Shown here piece after piece: positions 1 through 6,053 of a stretch of DNA of 24,883 bases (position 1 is the first letter of the stretch; each line of letters begins with the position of its first letter). The position numbers and the translations under genes were made by a program. Source of the DNA: CAG-877 sp963645945 (GTDB taxonomy: Bacteria > Bacillota_I > Bacilli_A > RF39 > UBA660); the NCBI GenBank assembly GCA_963645945.1, contig CAVIUA010000023.1:1-24883 (forward strand), in the 5' to 3' direction. The notes under the pieces are model-generated. The model searched no databases. It worked only from the letters and a program-made list of their open reading frames with translations, and had not been told where the DNA came from.

Positions 1-26
1 AATAAATTTAATATATAATTATTCAT

Positions 27-97
27 AGACATAGGTTTATTCCTTTCAATGTTAAATTTTTCCAAATACATTGTATCAAACCTATGTCTTTTTTTAT
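27..97 (+). terminator. Long-loop hairpin with T-tract, probable terminator of an off-window gene
   Basis: A 12-bp perfect inverted repeat pairs 27-38 (AGACATAGGTTT) with 78-89. A smaller nested pair, CAATG/CATTG, lies in the loop and the 3' arm runs into seven T residues. The 39-nt loop is long for an intrinsic terminator, so this may instead be an IS end remnant. A second hairpin without a T-tract follows at 105-141 (arms AAATAGTGT and ACACTATTT). The rest of 1-239 shows no gene. Confidence 0.4.
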
Positions 98-239
98 AAA
101 TAAAAAATAGTGTAGTGAATTTGCACTCACCAACACTATTTATAATACAACCGTCATTTAGACTAATAATTGTCTTTTTTTTATTGTTTTTTAGGATTGT
201 TGAAAGAAATTAATAATAATACTTATGAAGGAGGAATTT

Positions 240-1259
240 ATGTTAGAAAATAATGACAAATATTTTGAAGTGTTAAACGATATTAAGAAAACTTTAATTG
301 TTACTAGAAACAGAATAGTAGAAAATGCAAATAAAGATTTAATTCTAATGTATTACAATATTGGTTTAAAGTTAATCGAAAATAATAAATGGGGGTCATC
401 TTTTATTGATACGCTAGCAAAAGATTTAAAAATAGAGTTTCCTAACCTAAAAGGAATGTCAGCTAGAAACTTAAGATATATGCAAAAATTTGCAGCAGAA
501 TTTGATAATGATCAATTTTTGCAACATGATGTTGCAAAATTACCTTGGTCTTCAATAACAACAATAATGGATCATGTGAAGAATAAAAAACAACGAGATT
601 GGTATATTATGGAATCTATTAAAAATGGCTGGGCTAGACCTATTATAGTTCATCAAATATCAAGTAAATTATATGAAAGACAAGCATTACTAGAAAATAA
701 AACTACTAACTTTGATGAAACATTACCTTCACCTAATAATGAGCAAGCAAAAGAACTGCTGAAAAATCCTTATATATTTGATTTTATAACAGCTGACAAA
801 GATTTAAAAGAATTAGATATTGAAAGAGAATTAACTGACAATATAACTAAATTATTATTAGAACTTGGAAATGGTTTTGCATTTGTTGGAAGACAATACC
901 ATTTAGAAATAGAAAATGAGGATTATTATATTGATTTATTGTTTTATAATTTGAAAGTTAGAAGTTATGTTGTAATAGAATTAAAAACGACTGAGTTCAA
1001 ACCTGAATATACTGGTAAACTAAATTTTTATTTAAGTGCTGTTGATAAATACATAAAAAATGAAAATGATAATCCAACCTTTGGTATACTACTTTGTAAA
1101 AATAAGAAAAGAGTAACTGCAGAACTTGCCCTAAAAGACATAAATAAACCTATTGGAGTAAGTGAATATAAAATATTATCAGAGATACCAGAATTTTTAG
1201 AAAATACTTTACCAAGTATCAAAGATATAGAAAAAAGGTTGGAGAAAGATTCAAAGTGA
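240..1259 (+). CDS. YhcG/DUF1016-family PD-(D/E)XK nuclease
   Basis: 339-aa protein of the YhcG (DUF1016) family: an N-terminal helical DUF1016_N-type domain followed by a C-terminal PD-(D/E)XK nuclease domain. From the chosen start, the nuclease motif is D232 in YYIDLLFY and E247-x-K249 in VVIELKTTEF. Family members are thought to act on DNA; some occur near restriction systems and others stand alone, and a precise role is not settled. An ATG 15 bases upstream (225) is in frame, but AAGGAGG at 228-234 sits five bases before the ATG at 240, which decides the start. No restriction or toxin partner is adjacent. It lies next to an IS and is on the opposite strand to the housekeeping block, which suggests acquired DNA. 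Confidence 0.85.
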   Translation: MLENNDKYFEVLNDIKKTLIVTRNRIVENANKDLILMYYNIGLKLIENNKWGSSFIDTLAKDLKIEFPNLKGMSARNLRYMQKFAAEFDNDQFLQHDVAKLPWSSITTIMDHVKNKKQRDWYIMESIKNGWARPIIVHQISSKLYERQALLENKTTNFDETLPSPNNEQAKELLKNPYIFDFITADKDLKELDIERELTDNITKLLLELGNGFAFVGRQYHLEIENEDYYIDLLFYNLKVRSYVVIELKTTEFKPEYTGKLNFYLSAVDKYIKNENDNPTFGILLCKNKKRVTAELALKDINKPIGVSEYKILSEIPEFLENTLPSIKDIEKRLEKDSK

Positions 1260-1404
1260 GTCTAAATGTTAATAAAGTTAAATAGTGATTTTTAATTAAG
1301 AAAAGCACCTTATTTTAAATAACCCGTTATAAATAATACTTAAATGAAACATGCCAAAAAGAAACAAAAACAATAGAAAACATTACAAATGAAAAACGTG
1401 AAAT

Positions 1405-1433
1405 TTGACAAATTAGTGTAAATATGATACAAT
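1405..1433 (+). promoter_or_regulatory. Near-consensus sigma-A promoter of the Thr-rich peptide unit
   Basis: TTGACA (1405-1410), a 17-base spacer and TACAAT (1428-1433), with an extended -10 TG at 1425-1426. It is one of the best promoters in the window. Transcription should start near 1440, about 23 bases before the small ORF at 1463. Confidence 0.8.
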
Positions 1434-1462
1434 CTAGATGCTTTTGAAAGGGAGAGATTATT

Positions 1463-1549
1463 ATGTTAAACAATCAATTAACGACCACAACTTATACAAC
1501 TACATTAAAATCAATTATGACTATTGATTGTTTTAGCATTGTTCAATAA
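1463..1549 (+). CDS. 28-aa threonine-rich peptide, possible attenuation leader peptide
   Basis: A 28-codon ORF preceded by GGGAGAG (1450-1456). It begins MLNNQL and then reads TTTTYTTT: seven Thr codons (ACG, ACC, ACA, ACT, ACA, ACT, ACA) among codons 7-14, interrupted by one Tyr. It has its own promoter (1405-1433) and is followed by a hairpin terminator (1583-1618), so it forms a complete short transcription unit. A clustered run of one amino acid is the hallmark of attenuation leader peptides such as E. coli ThrL. Segment 1468-1478 can pair with 1523-1533, and 1524-1531 can alternatively pair with 1593-1600 in the terminator. Translation and function are inferred; it could also be an unrelated small protein. 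Confidence 0.5.
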   Translation: MLNNQLTTTTYTTTLKSIMTIDCFSIVQ

Positions 1550-1582
1550 AAATATAAATCAAAATATTTATATGAATATTAC

Positions 1583-1618
1583 AAAGTCTATTACAATCAA
1601 GTAGTAGACTTTTAATTT
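1583..1618 (+). terminator. Intrinsic terminator or attenuator after the Thr-rich peptide
   Basis: A 12-bp stem (1583-1594 with 1601-1612, one G-U pair), a six-base AATCAA loop, then TTTAATTTTA. The loop plus two stem bases (1593-1600, ACAATCAA) is complementary to 1524-1531 inside the peptide ORF, giving a possible antitermination pairing. Confidence 0.7.
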
Positions 1619-1642
1619 TATGTAAATCAAATTAATAAAAAG

Positions 1643-1651
1643 TGATATAAT
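1643..1651 (+). promoter_or_regulatory. Extended -10 promoter of the T-box leader
   Basis: TGA followed by TATAAT (1646-1651), a perfect -10 with an extended TGN. No good -35 is seen at the right distance. It lies just after the preceding terminator and just before the T-box leader. Confidence 0.5.
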
Positions 1652-1657
1652 ACTAAT

Positions 1658-1870
1658 ATAAGTAAAGACTATGATATAGGACTTGGTTATTAAATAAATA
1701 TTTTAAAGAGAGTTATCGATATTGGTGGAAGATAATAAATATGTTTAATGATTACTACCTATTATGTTGCACAGGAAACTGGTTGCCCGATATTTCGGTT
1801 AAAATAATTAAGTAAAATAAGAGGAAGGTACCGTCTATAATAGACTCCTAAATGGTATCATTCTCTTTTT
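1658..1870 (+). promoter_or_regulatory. T-box riboswitch leader, amino acid uncertain (Tyr or Thr)
   Basis: Stem I motifs AGAGAG (1707-1712) and GGTGGAAG (1724-1731) are present. The specifier region is GATTACTACCTAT near 1750-1762. A stem III-like CCGA/TCGG hairpin follows. The antiterminator is clean: AGGA (1822-1825) pairs with TCCT (1846-1849), a 7-base bulge AGGTACC (1826-1832), then GTCTA/TAGAC. The competing terminator pairs 1819-1832 with 1854-1867 (13 of 14 positions including G-U) and runs into five T. Lining it up with the trpS T-box of this window (GAA-TGG-AC) suggests specifier TAC (Tyr); reading one base later gives ACT (Thr). The bulge starts with A where the family has U, so it may no longer bind tRNA well. 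Confidence 0.8.
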
Positions 1871-1889
1871 GTTTAAAGGAGATGGTAAG

Positions 1890-1961
1890 ATGACGGACAC
1901 GGAAATTAACACGATTTTTCTCTATCAAAAGCAAATATTAGAAATGAAATGCACCCCATAG
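1890..1961 (+). pseudogene. 5' stump of the T-box-controlled gene, cut by the IS element
   Basis: AAAGGAG (1875-1881) precedes ATG at 1890. The first 18 codons read MTDTEINTIFLYQKQILE; the IS left end begins at 1945 and the reading frame stops at 1959-1961 inside it. No continuation of this frame appears beyond the right end of the IS at 3462, where a gene on the opposite strand ends. The rest of the gene was therefore deleted or moved. The 18 residues are too few to identify the product. Confidence 0.55.
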
Positions 1962-1986
1962 AGTAGATAGTATAAAAAAGCAAATA
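1945..1986 (+). repeat. Left terminal inverted repeat of the IS
   Basis: Aligned without gaps to the reverse complement of 3421-3462, 29 of 42 bases match, with a perfect 13-base inner block AAAAAAGCAAATA (1974-1986). A further CAAAAGCAAATA copy lies outside the end at 1926-1937. Confidence 0.75.
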
Positions 1987-2033
1987 CAAGTTAAATTATG
2001 GTAGAATACACTTCCGAAAGGAGGTGTTTTCTA

Positions 2034-2324
2034 ATGGCTTCAAAAGGACAAAAATTCAGAAGATTTTCAGATGAAGAACGAACTGAAATAGTAAATAAAT
2101 ATTTATCTGGTAAATATAGTTATCAAACTTTGGCAAATGAATATGGCATTAGTTGGTGTACAGTTCATACTATGGTTGTTAAATACAATAAAACTGGAAC
2201 TACTATTTCAGAACAAAAAGGTCGTCCTAAAGAAAAAGATTTGACGCGTGAAGATTACAAGGAAAGATACGAAATATTAAAAAAATACCGAGCCTTCCTC
2301 AAGGCACAACGAGAGAAAAAGTAA
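2034..2324 (+). CDS. IS3-family transposase OrfA, HTH subunit
   Basis: 96-aa basic protein with a helix-turn-helix near residues 13-45 (EERTEIVNKYLSGKYSYQTL onwards), the DNA-binding half of an IS3-family transposase that recognises the element ends. AAAGGAGG at 2017-2024 before the ATG at 2034 sets the start; an in-frame ATG at 1998 lies upstream of that site and is rejected. The C-terminal part is charged and helical, consistent with the leucine-zipper-like region of OrfA proteins. The stop (2322-2324) directly follows GAAAAAG (2315-2321), a possible slippery site leading into the -1 frame and giving the OrfAB fusion transposase. Confidence 0.85.
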   Translation: MASKGQKFRRFSDEERTEIVNKYLSGKYSYQTLANEYGISWCTVHTMVVKYNKTGTTISEQKGRPKEKDLTREDYKERYEILKKYRAFLKAQREKK

Positions 2325-2347
2325 CTTTTATAAATCTCTATAGAGAT
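2315..2347 (+). promoter_or_regulatory. Candidate programmed -1 frameshift signal
   Basis: GAAAAAG (2315-2321) is followed immediately by the orfA stop. A perfect 14-base palindrome (2334-2347, ATCTC-TATA-GAGAT) lies 12 bases downstream and could act as a stimulatory hairpin. A -1 slip continues as VTFINLYRDNYKLYN into orfB without a stop. The usual IS3-family heptamer is A AAA AAG, so the G at 2315 is a weak point. Confidence 0.5.
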
Positions 2348-2365
2348 AATTATAAGTTATATAAC

Positions 2366-3157
2366 ATGTGCGCTGTATTAGAAATAAGTCCAAAAACTTA
2401 TTATAAATATAGAAATAAGGAAGACTCAGATTATTATGATTATTTAATAATTAAAGAAATATTTGACGACTCCAAAGGCACATATGGTTATCGTAGAATT
2501 GTGGAAGGCTTAAAAATAAAATATGGAGTTGTAATGAATGGAAAGAAGGTTTTAAGAATAATGAAAAAGTATAATTTAATGCCTGAATATATAAGAAAGG
2601 CAAAAAAGAAAAATAAGAATGAATGGATTGAAGATAATGTTAAGCCAAATTTATTAAAACGTAATTTTAATACAGATGCACCAAATAAGGTATGGGATAC
2701 AGATGTAACATATCTAATATTTAAAAGTGCAAGAGCTTATCTATCTACAATAATAGATTTATATGATAGAAAAGTAGTATCTTATAAAATATCAAAGAAG
2801 AATGATAATAAGTTAGTAATGGATACACTAAATGATGCAATATCAAAAAGAAAAGATGTATCTGGTCTTATCATTCATAGTGATCAAGGATTCCAGTATA
2901 CATCTTATGAATACAAAGCAATTTGTGAATCTAATGGTATAACCATTTCTATGGCCAGAAAAGGTACTCCGATAGATGACTCACCAATTGAGAGTTGGCA
3001 CTCGCTCCTTAAAAAGGAAACTTTGTATAACAATAATATCACATCTTTAGAAGAATATATACAATTAGTTGAAGAATGGATTGAATTTTATAATACAACT
3101 AGAATAAAAGGAAAGAAAATTAATAAGAAGAAAGGATACAAGAAAAATGATAAATAA
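2366..3157 (+). CDS. IS3-family transposase OrfB, DDE integrase core
   Basis: 263 aa from the first ATG, though the open frame reaches back to 2321 and the natural product is probably OrfAB by -1 frameshift. An HTH_21-like region (ATYGYRRI-type GTYGYRRIVEGL, residues 38-49) precedes the rve catalytic core. Catalytic residues are D113 (WDTDVTYL), D173 (IHSDQGFQYTS) and E209 (SPIESWHSLLKKE), with exactly 35 residues between the last two, the D,D(35)E pattern of the family. The full length and intact triad suggest the element may still be active. There is no good ribosome site before 2366, which supports translation by frameshifting. Confidence 0.85.
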   Translation: MCAVLEISPKTYYKYRNKEDSDYYDYLIIKEIFDDSKGTYGYRRIVEGLKIKYGVVMNGKKVLRIMKKYNLMPEYIRKAKKKNKNEWIEDNVKPNLLKRNFNTDAPNKVWDTDVTYLIFKSARAYLSTIIDLYDRKVVSYKISKKNDNKLVMDTLNDAISKRKDVSGLIIHSDQGFQYTSYEYKAICESNGITISMARKGTPIDDSPIESWHSLLKKETLYNNNITSLEEYIQLVEEWIEFYNTTRIKGKKINKKKGYKKNDK

Positions 3158-3332
3158 CAATGAAATAATATATAAAATGGAAGCTATTATAGAATATTTA
3201 AAAAATAATGATGGATATAATTATGAATTATACAATAGATTATGTCCAGGTATGGGAAAACCAGATTCAAATATTGTTGAATATGCAGAAGATGTTCTAT
3301 ATATGATTAATTTATTAGTTAATAACAAATAA
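3147..3332 (+). CDS. Small acidic passenger protein inside the IS
   Basis: 61-aa ORF starting within the last 11 bases of orfB in another frame, with AAAGGA about 9 bases upstream of its ATG, so it could be translationally coupled. Composition is acidic and Asn/Tyr-rich, with no membrane segment or recognised motif; residues 33-42 read CPGMGKPDSN. It ends before the internal terminator and inside the IS boundaries, and therefore moves with the element. IS3 elements normally encode only the transposase, so this may be a chance ORF or a genuine passenger. Confidence 0.4.
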   Translation: MINNNEIIYKMEAIIEYLKNNDGYNYELYNRLCPGMGKPDSNIVEYAEDVLYMINLLVNNK

Positions 3333-3372
3333 AGACAAGCTTTATTTTGTCAACAATTATAATTACGCAATA

Positions 3373-3419
3373 AAAAATCAAGGGTCTAGATGAACTCACT
3401 TCGTTCGCCCTTGATTTTT
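3373..3419. terminator. Bidirectional hairpin terminator near the IS right end
   Basis: A 12-bp perfect stem (AAAAATCAAGGG at 3373-3384 with 3408-3419) encloses a 23-base loop that itself contains GAAC/GTTC. It has A-rich and T-rich flanks on both sides, so it could end both the IS transcripts and the leftward coiled-coil gene at 3483. Confidence 0.7.
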
Positions 3420-3420
3420 A

Positions 3421-3462
3421 TATTTGCTTTTTTTAGATGTCTACCGATTTGGGTTCACATCA
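3421..3462 (-). repeat. Right terminal inverted repeat of the IS
   Basis: Reverse complement of the left end at 29 of 42 positions. A further copy of the inner motif (TATTTGCTTTTG) lies outside the end at 3468-3479, mirroring the outer copy on the left. Confidence 0.75.
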
Positions 3463-3482
3463 TCAATTATTTGCTTTTGCGT

Positions 3483-4589
3483 CTATCCAATTACAGCTAG
3501 CATTTCGTTAATTGTATTTTTATATTCTTGTTGCATTGATGAATATTCTTTTTCTTTAGCAATGTACTCTTGACTTTCTTCAGAATACTTTCTAGCCTCT
3601 TCTTCTTTAGCAAGCTTTTCCTTTTCTAGTTCTTCATTATGTTTTTCTAGTTTTTTTATAGTCTTCATCAATTCTTCTTGAACAGCTTCTGCCTCTTTCT
3701 TTTCTGCTGCGGCCTTTTCTTTTGCTTTTATTGCATCGGCTTTGGCTGTTTCAACATTCTTTTGAGCTTCACTAAGTTGAACTTTTAACTGTTCAGCCTT
3801 TGCTAAATACTCCTTCAATTGACTTGGAGCAACAATGCCCTTAAAATCTACATTTTCATTTTCATTTTTATTCTCATTTTCCTCAATAGAGATTGGACGA
3901 GCCGTAGTTTCCTCTATGGTAATAGGCGAAACTATAGTTTTTTCTTTATCCTCTTCGTCTGTAACTAGTTTAAACTTATTATTAATGTTTTTTAAGTCAT
4001 TGACAATATCAATTATTGGCTTTGCCTGCATTGGTTTTATTATATTTTCTTTGGTTTCATGTGAATCTTCGCTATATTTTTCTATTTTTGCGTTTGCAGA
4101 ACCATTTTTTGTTACTTTGATTTCTTCTGTTTGTACTTCTTCTTCAACTTTGTGTTTCTCTACTTTAGGTGCATCTATATCTGTATTGCAAGAAGCAGCA
4201 TTGTTTAATAACATGTTCTGTTTCATGTTATCTTTAATTTTTAATGCTCTTTTGCCTACTAATTGTGGAAGTAGTCTTCCTTTAACCTTTAACATAAAAA
4301 TTCTATTTTTTAATCTAGCATGCTGACACTCTAACTTTTCATAATCTTTATTTTCAATATGAACAACTATACTTTCAGGCATGCTGATAGGTTGTACGTT
4401 TTCTTGAATTGGCATTACATTAGTTTCTGGATTTTCATTTGGAATCAATGTATTTTTACAAAAGTCAATATATTTTCTTATAATATTTGAGTATGACTCC
4501 TGTTTGAATTTTATTTTTTTAGAATCGGAACTTAATTTTATTGTACCTAATTCAACACTTAATAGTTCCGTATTTGATAATATAGACAT
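3483..4589 (-). CDS. Coiled-coil protein of unknown function
   Basis: 368 aa, no signal peptide and no membrane segment. Residues 1-130 are mixed, with a basic patch at about 90-125. Residues 130-260 are acidic, low-complexity and probably disordered (many E, K, N, T, including a run ENENKNENENV). Residues 262-360 form a long Lys/Glu/Ala heptad coiled coil. I do not recognise a family. GGAGG seven bases before the ATG gives a strong start, and the gene follows YrzB by 11 bases, so they are probably co-transcribed. The stop lies only 20 bases from the IS right end and inside a duplicated motif region, so the C-terminus could have been trimmed by the IS. Confidence 0.75.
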   Translation of the reverse strand: MSILSNTELLSVELGTIKLSSDSKKIKFKQESYSNIIRKYIDFCKNTLIPNENPETNVMPIQENVQPISMPESIVVHIENKDYEKLECQHARLKNRIFMLKVKGRLLPQLVGKRALKIKDNMKQNMLLNNAASCNTDIDAPKVEKHKVEEEVQTEEIKVTKNGSANAKIEKYSEDSHETKENIIKPMQAKPIIDIVNDLKNINNKFKLVTDEEDKEKTIVSPITIEETTARPISIEENENKNENENVDFKGIVAPSQLKEYLAKAEQLKVQLSEAQKNVETAKADAIKAKEKAAAEKKEAEAVQEELMKTIKKLEKHNEELEKEKLAKEEEARKYSEESQEYIAKEKEYSSMQQEYKNTINEMLAVIG

Positions 4590-4600
4590 TTCAAAACCTC

Positions 4601-4876
4601 CTACTCTGCTTTAGAAAGTTCTCTTAAAACATCTTTTATACGATTCCATTCTTCTTCACTTTCAACACCTAAAAGTTTTGGTTCTTCTCCAGAACGATCT
4701 ATGTTAGATACATAAACTGTAATATTTTCATTTTCATCCTTTTCATTTTTTGTATATACTACATATTCTTTATTTGTATCCTTGAATTCAAATGCCAATA
4801 TAACTTCTACATCTTCTATAGAACCGTCATTAGCAACTATTGACATTACCTTTTTTTCTATTTGATTTTCTACCAT
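4601..4876 (-). CDS. yrzB: DUF1292 (YrzB-like) protein
   Basis: 91-aa acidic protein of the DUF1292 family, to which B. subtilis YrzB belongs; the function is not known. Family features seen are IVANDGSIEDVEVILAFEF, then EYVVYT, then the C-terminal EEEWNRIKDVLREL that matches the conserved DEEW segment. GGGAGG seven bases upstream of the ATG supports the start. In Bacillus the family usually sits beside ruvX/alaS; here it stands before a coiled-coil gene. Confidence 0.75.
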   Translation of the reverse strand: MVENQIEKKVMSIVANDGSIEDVEVILAFEFKDTNKEYVVYTKNEKDENENITVYVSNIDRSGEEPKLLGVESEEEWNRIKDVLRELSKAE

Positions 4877-4909
4877 ACGTATAGCCTCCCATATTATTCT
4901 TATATTATT

Positions 4910-4937
4910 ATTTTATCACATTTTGTGGCAATTACAA
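4910..4937 (-). promoter_or_regulatory. Probable promoter of the yrzB unit
   Basis: On the minus strand: TTGTAA (4937-4932), a 16-base spacer and TAAAAT (4915-4910), with TGA just before the -10. It lies 34 bases upstream of the yrzB ATG. Confidence 0.45.
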
Positions 4938-4942
4938 GCATT

Positions 4943-5221
4943 TTACTTAATTTTTTTCAAGAGAAATGTTTTAGCTCCGTAGCTACAATACATTTCTTTA
5001 TATTTATCAAGGCCTTTTATATTATTTATCTTTGTGGCTTTTTTGTTATCACTGCTGTTATAACCTTTTAATCTGATTTTTTCATATGAATAATCACCAA
5101 AAATGTAATCATAGTTATCAAAGTAATCAGTTATTTTTTCTTCTAGTTCACTTACATCTAAGCAATTGTCAACATTCTCAATTACTTCATATTTTATACC
5201 ATTAATTTCTATAGTTTTCAT
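4943..5221 (-). CDS. yutD: YutD-family (DUF1027) protein
   Basis: 92 aa. The central YDYIFGDYSYEKIRLKGY matches the conserved YDYIVGDWGYGQLRLKGF block of YutD, and the C-terminal KEMYCSYGAKTFLLKK matches its YEYCNFGCAYFVLRK ending. The function of the family is unknown. GAGGTG precedes the ATG. It lies downstream of yunB; in B. subtilis yutD and yunB lie in the same neighbourhood, so the context supports the call. A TATAAT with TGA lies at 5243-5238, which would give a very short leader. Confidence 0.75.
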   Translation of the reverse strand: MKTIEINGIKYEVIENVDNCLDVSELEEKITDYFDNYDYIFGDYSYEKIRLKGYNSSDNKKATKINNIKGLDKYKEMYCSYGAKTFLLKKIK

Positions 5222-5336
5222 ATTACACCTCGTCTCTATTATATCATGTGTATGTTAAAACATAAATATTTTAAATGACAAAGTTTATTCTCTCATTTTT
5301 CATATTTTATTAATTCATCTAATTTCAATATTTAAA

Positions 5337-6053
5337 TCAATCTATTGGCAAGACATTCAAACTTGAGCTTTTTTCTAACGATGAGAGATAATAATTTGGA
5401 ATTTCTCCTTGAATTATTTTTACTGTTATGGGTGCTTCTATAGTTAATTTTTCTTTTTGAGACAAAGCTGGCATTACTACTTGTTCTTCTACAACCAACA
5501 ATATACTAATTTCTATTACTAAATAGTTAATACCATAATCTTTTATTTTTGTGTTAAGACTTGATTCTACTTGACCTATAAATGACATTTTTATTGGAAT
5601 ACTTGGTCCAACATTTGTAAATAAAGAATTTCTTCTTAATGAGCCAATAGGCACCTTACAAATCACTCCGTTTTTGGAAGATTTTTCCATTTTAAATCCT
5701 GATGATATGGCTAATTCTTTGATTTTTCCATCCTCTAAATTTGTTAATCTATTATGTATTTCTTTATTCACTTTGGATAATAGATGATTTACTTTTTTTG
5801 TGTTATAGTCTAGAATTTCTACTTTACCATTGTTACTGTTTAATTTGAATAAGTCTTCAGTCATTTCTTCTTCTATTATTTCATTTACTGATGAATTTAT
5901 CATGTTACTGGCAAATCTTTTTGCTTCAACATTTACGTATCTTTTTAAAATTGGACTGGCAGTTTTTCCTAATTCATTCAATAAAAAAAAAGAAAAAATG
6001 ATCGCTAAAAATATCATAAGAAAAACAAATTTCAATTTAGTCATTAAAACCAT
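5337..6053 (-). CDS. yunB: Sporulation protein YunB
   Basis: 238 aa with one N-terminal membrane segment (about residues 8-27) and a long outer domain. VPIGSLRRNSLFTNVGPSIP and the following IKMSFIGQVES match the conserved core of YunB, a mother-cell sporulation protein of unknown biochemical role. Its ATG at 6053 overlaps the end of ylmC by 17 bases; a second ATG at 6044 is equally possible, and neither has a strong ribosome site. It is the last clear member of the sigG-ylmC-yunB run. Confidence 0.85.
   Translation of the reverse strand: MVLMTKLKFVFLMIFLAIIFSFFLLNELGKTASPILKRYVNVEAKRFASNMINSSVNEIIEEEMTEDLFKLNSNNGKVEILDYNTKKVNHLLSKVNKEIHNRLTNLEDGKIKELAISSGFKMEKSSKNGVICKVPIGSLRRNSLFTNVGPSIPIKMSFIGQVESSLNTKIKDYGINYLVIEISILLVVEEQVVMPALSQKEKLTIEAPITVKIIQGEIPNYYLSSLEKSSSLNVLPID

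Larger units (their letters stand above)
1945..3462 (+). mobile_element. IS3-family insertion sequence, 1518 bp
   Basis: Imperfect terminal inverted repeats of 42 bases (1945-1986 and 3421-3462) match at 29 of 42 positions. Both ends start with TG and share ACCC, GTAGA and AAAAAAGCAAATA. The element encodes orfA (HTH) and orfB (DDE integrase core) in the -1 frame, as in the IS3 family; the TGCACCCC-type end suggests an IS150-like group. No 3-4-base target duplication is visible with these boundaries (left flank GAAA, right flank TCAA), which points to rearrangement or misplaced ends. A bidirectional hairpin terminator sits near the right end. Confidence 0.8.

Noticed and set aside
1998..2033. 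Upstream ATG extension of orfA
   Set aside because: The strong ribosome site at 2017-2024 lies inside the extension and serves the ATG at 2034.
3835..4326. 163-codon plus-strand ORF opposite the coiled-coil gene
   Set aside because: It is the antisense shadow of a Lys/Glu-rich gene (rich in Phe, Ser and Leu), has no ribosome site, and the minus-strand gene has a strong one.
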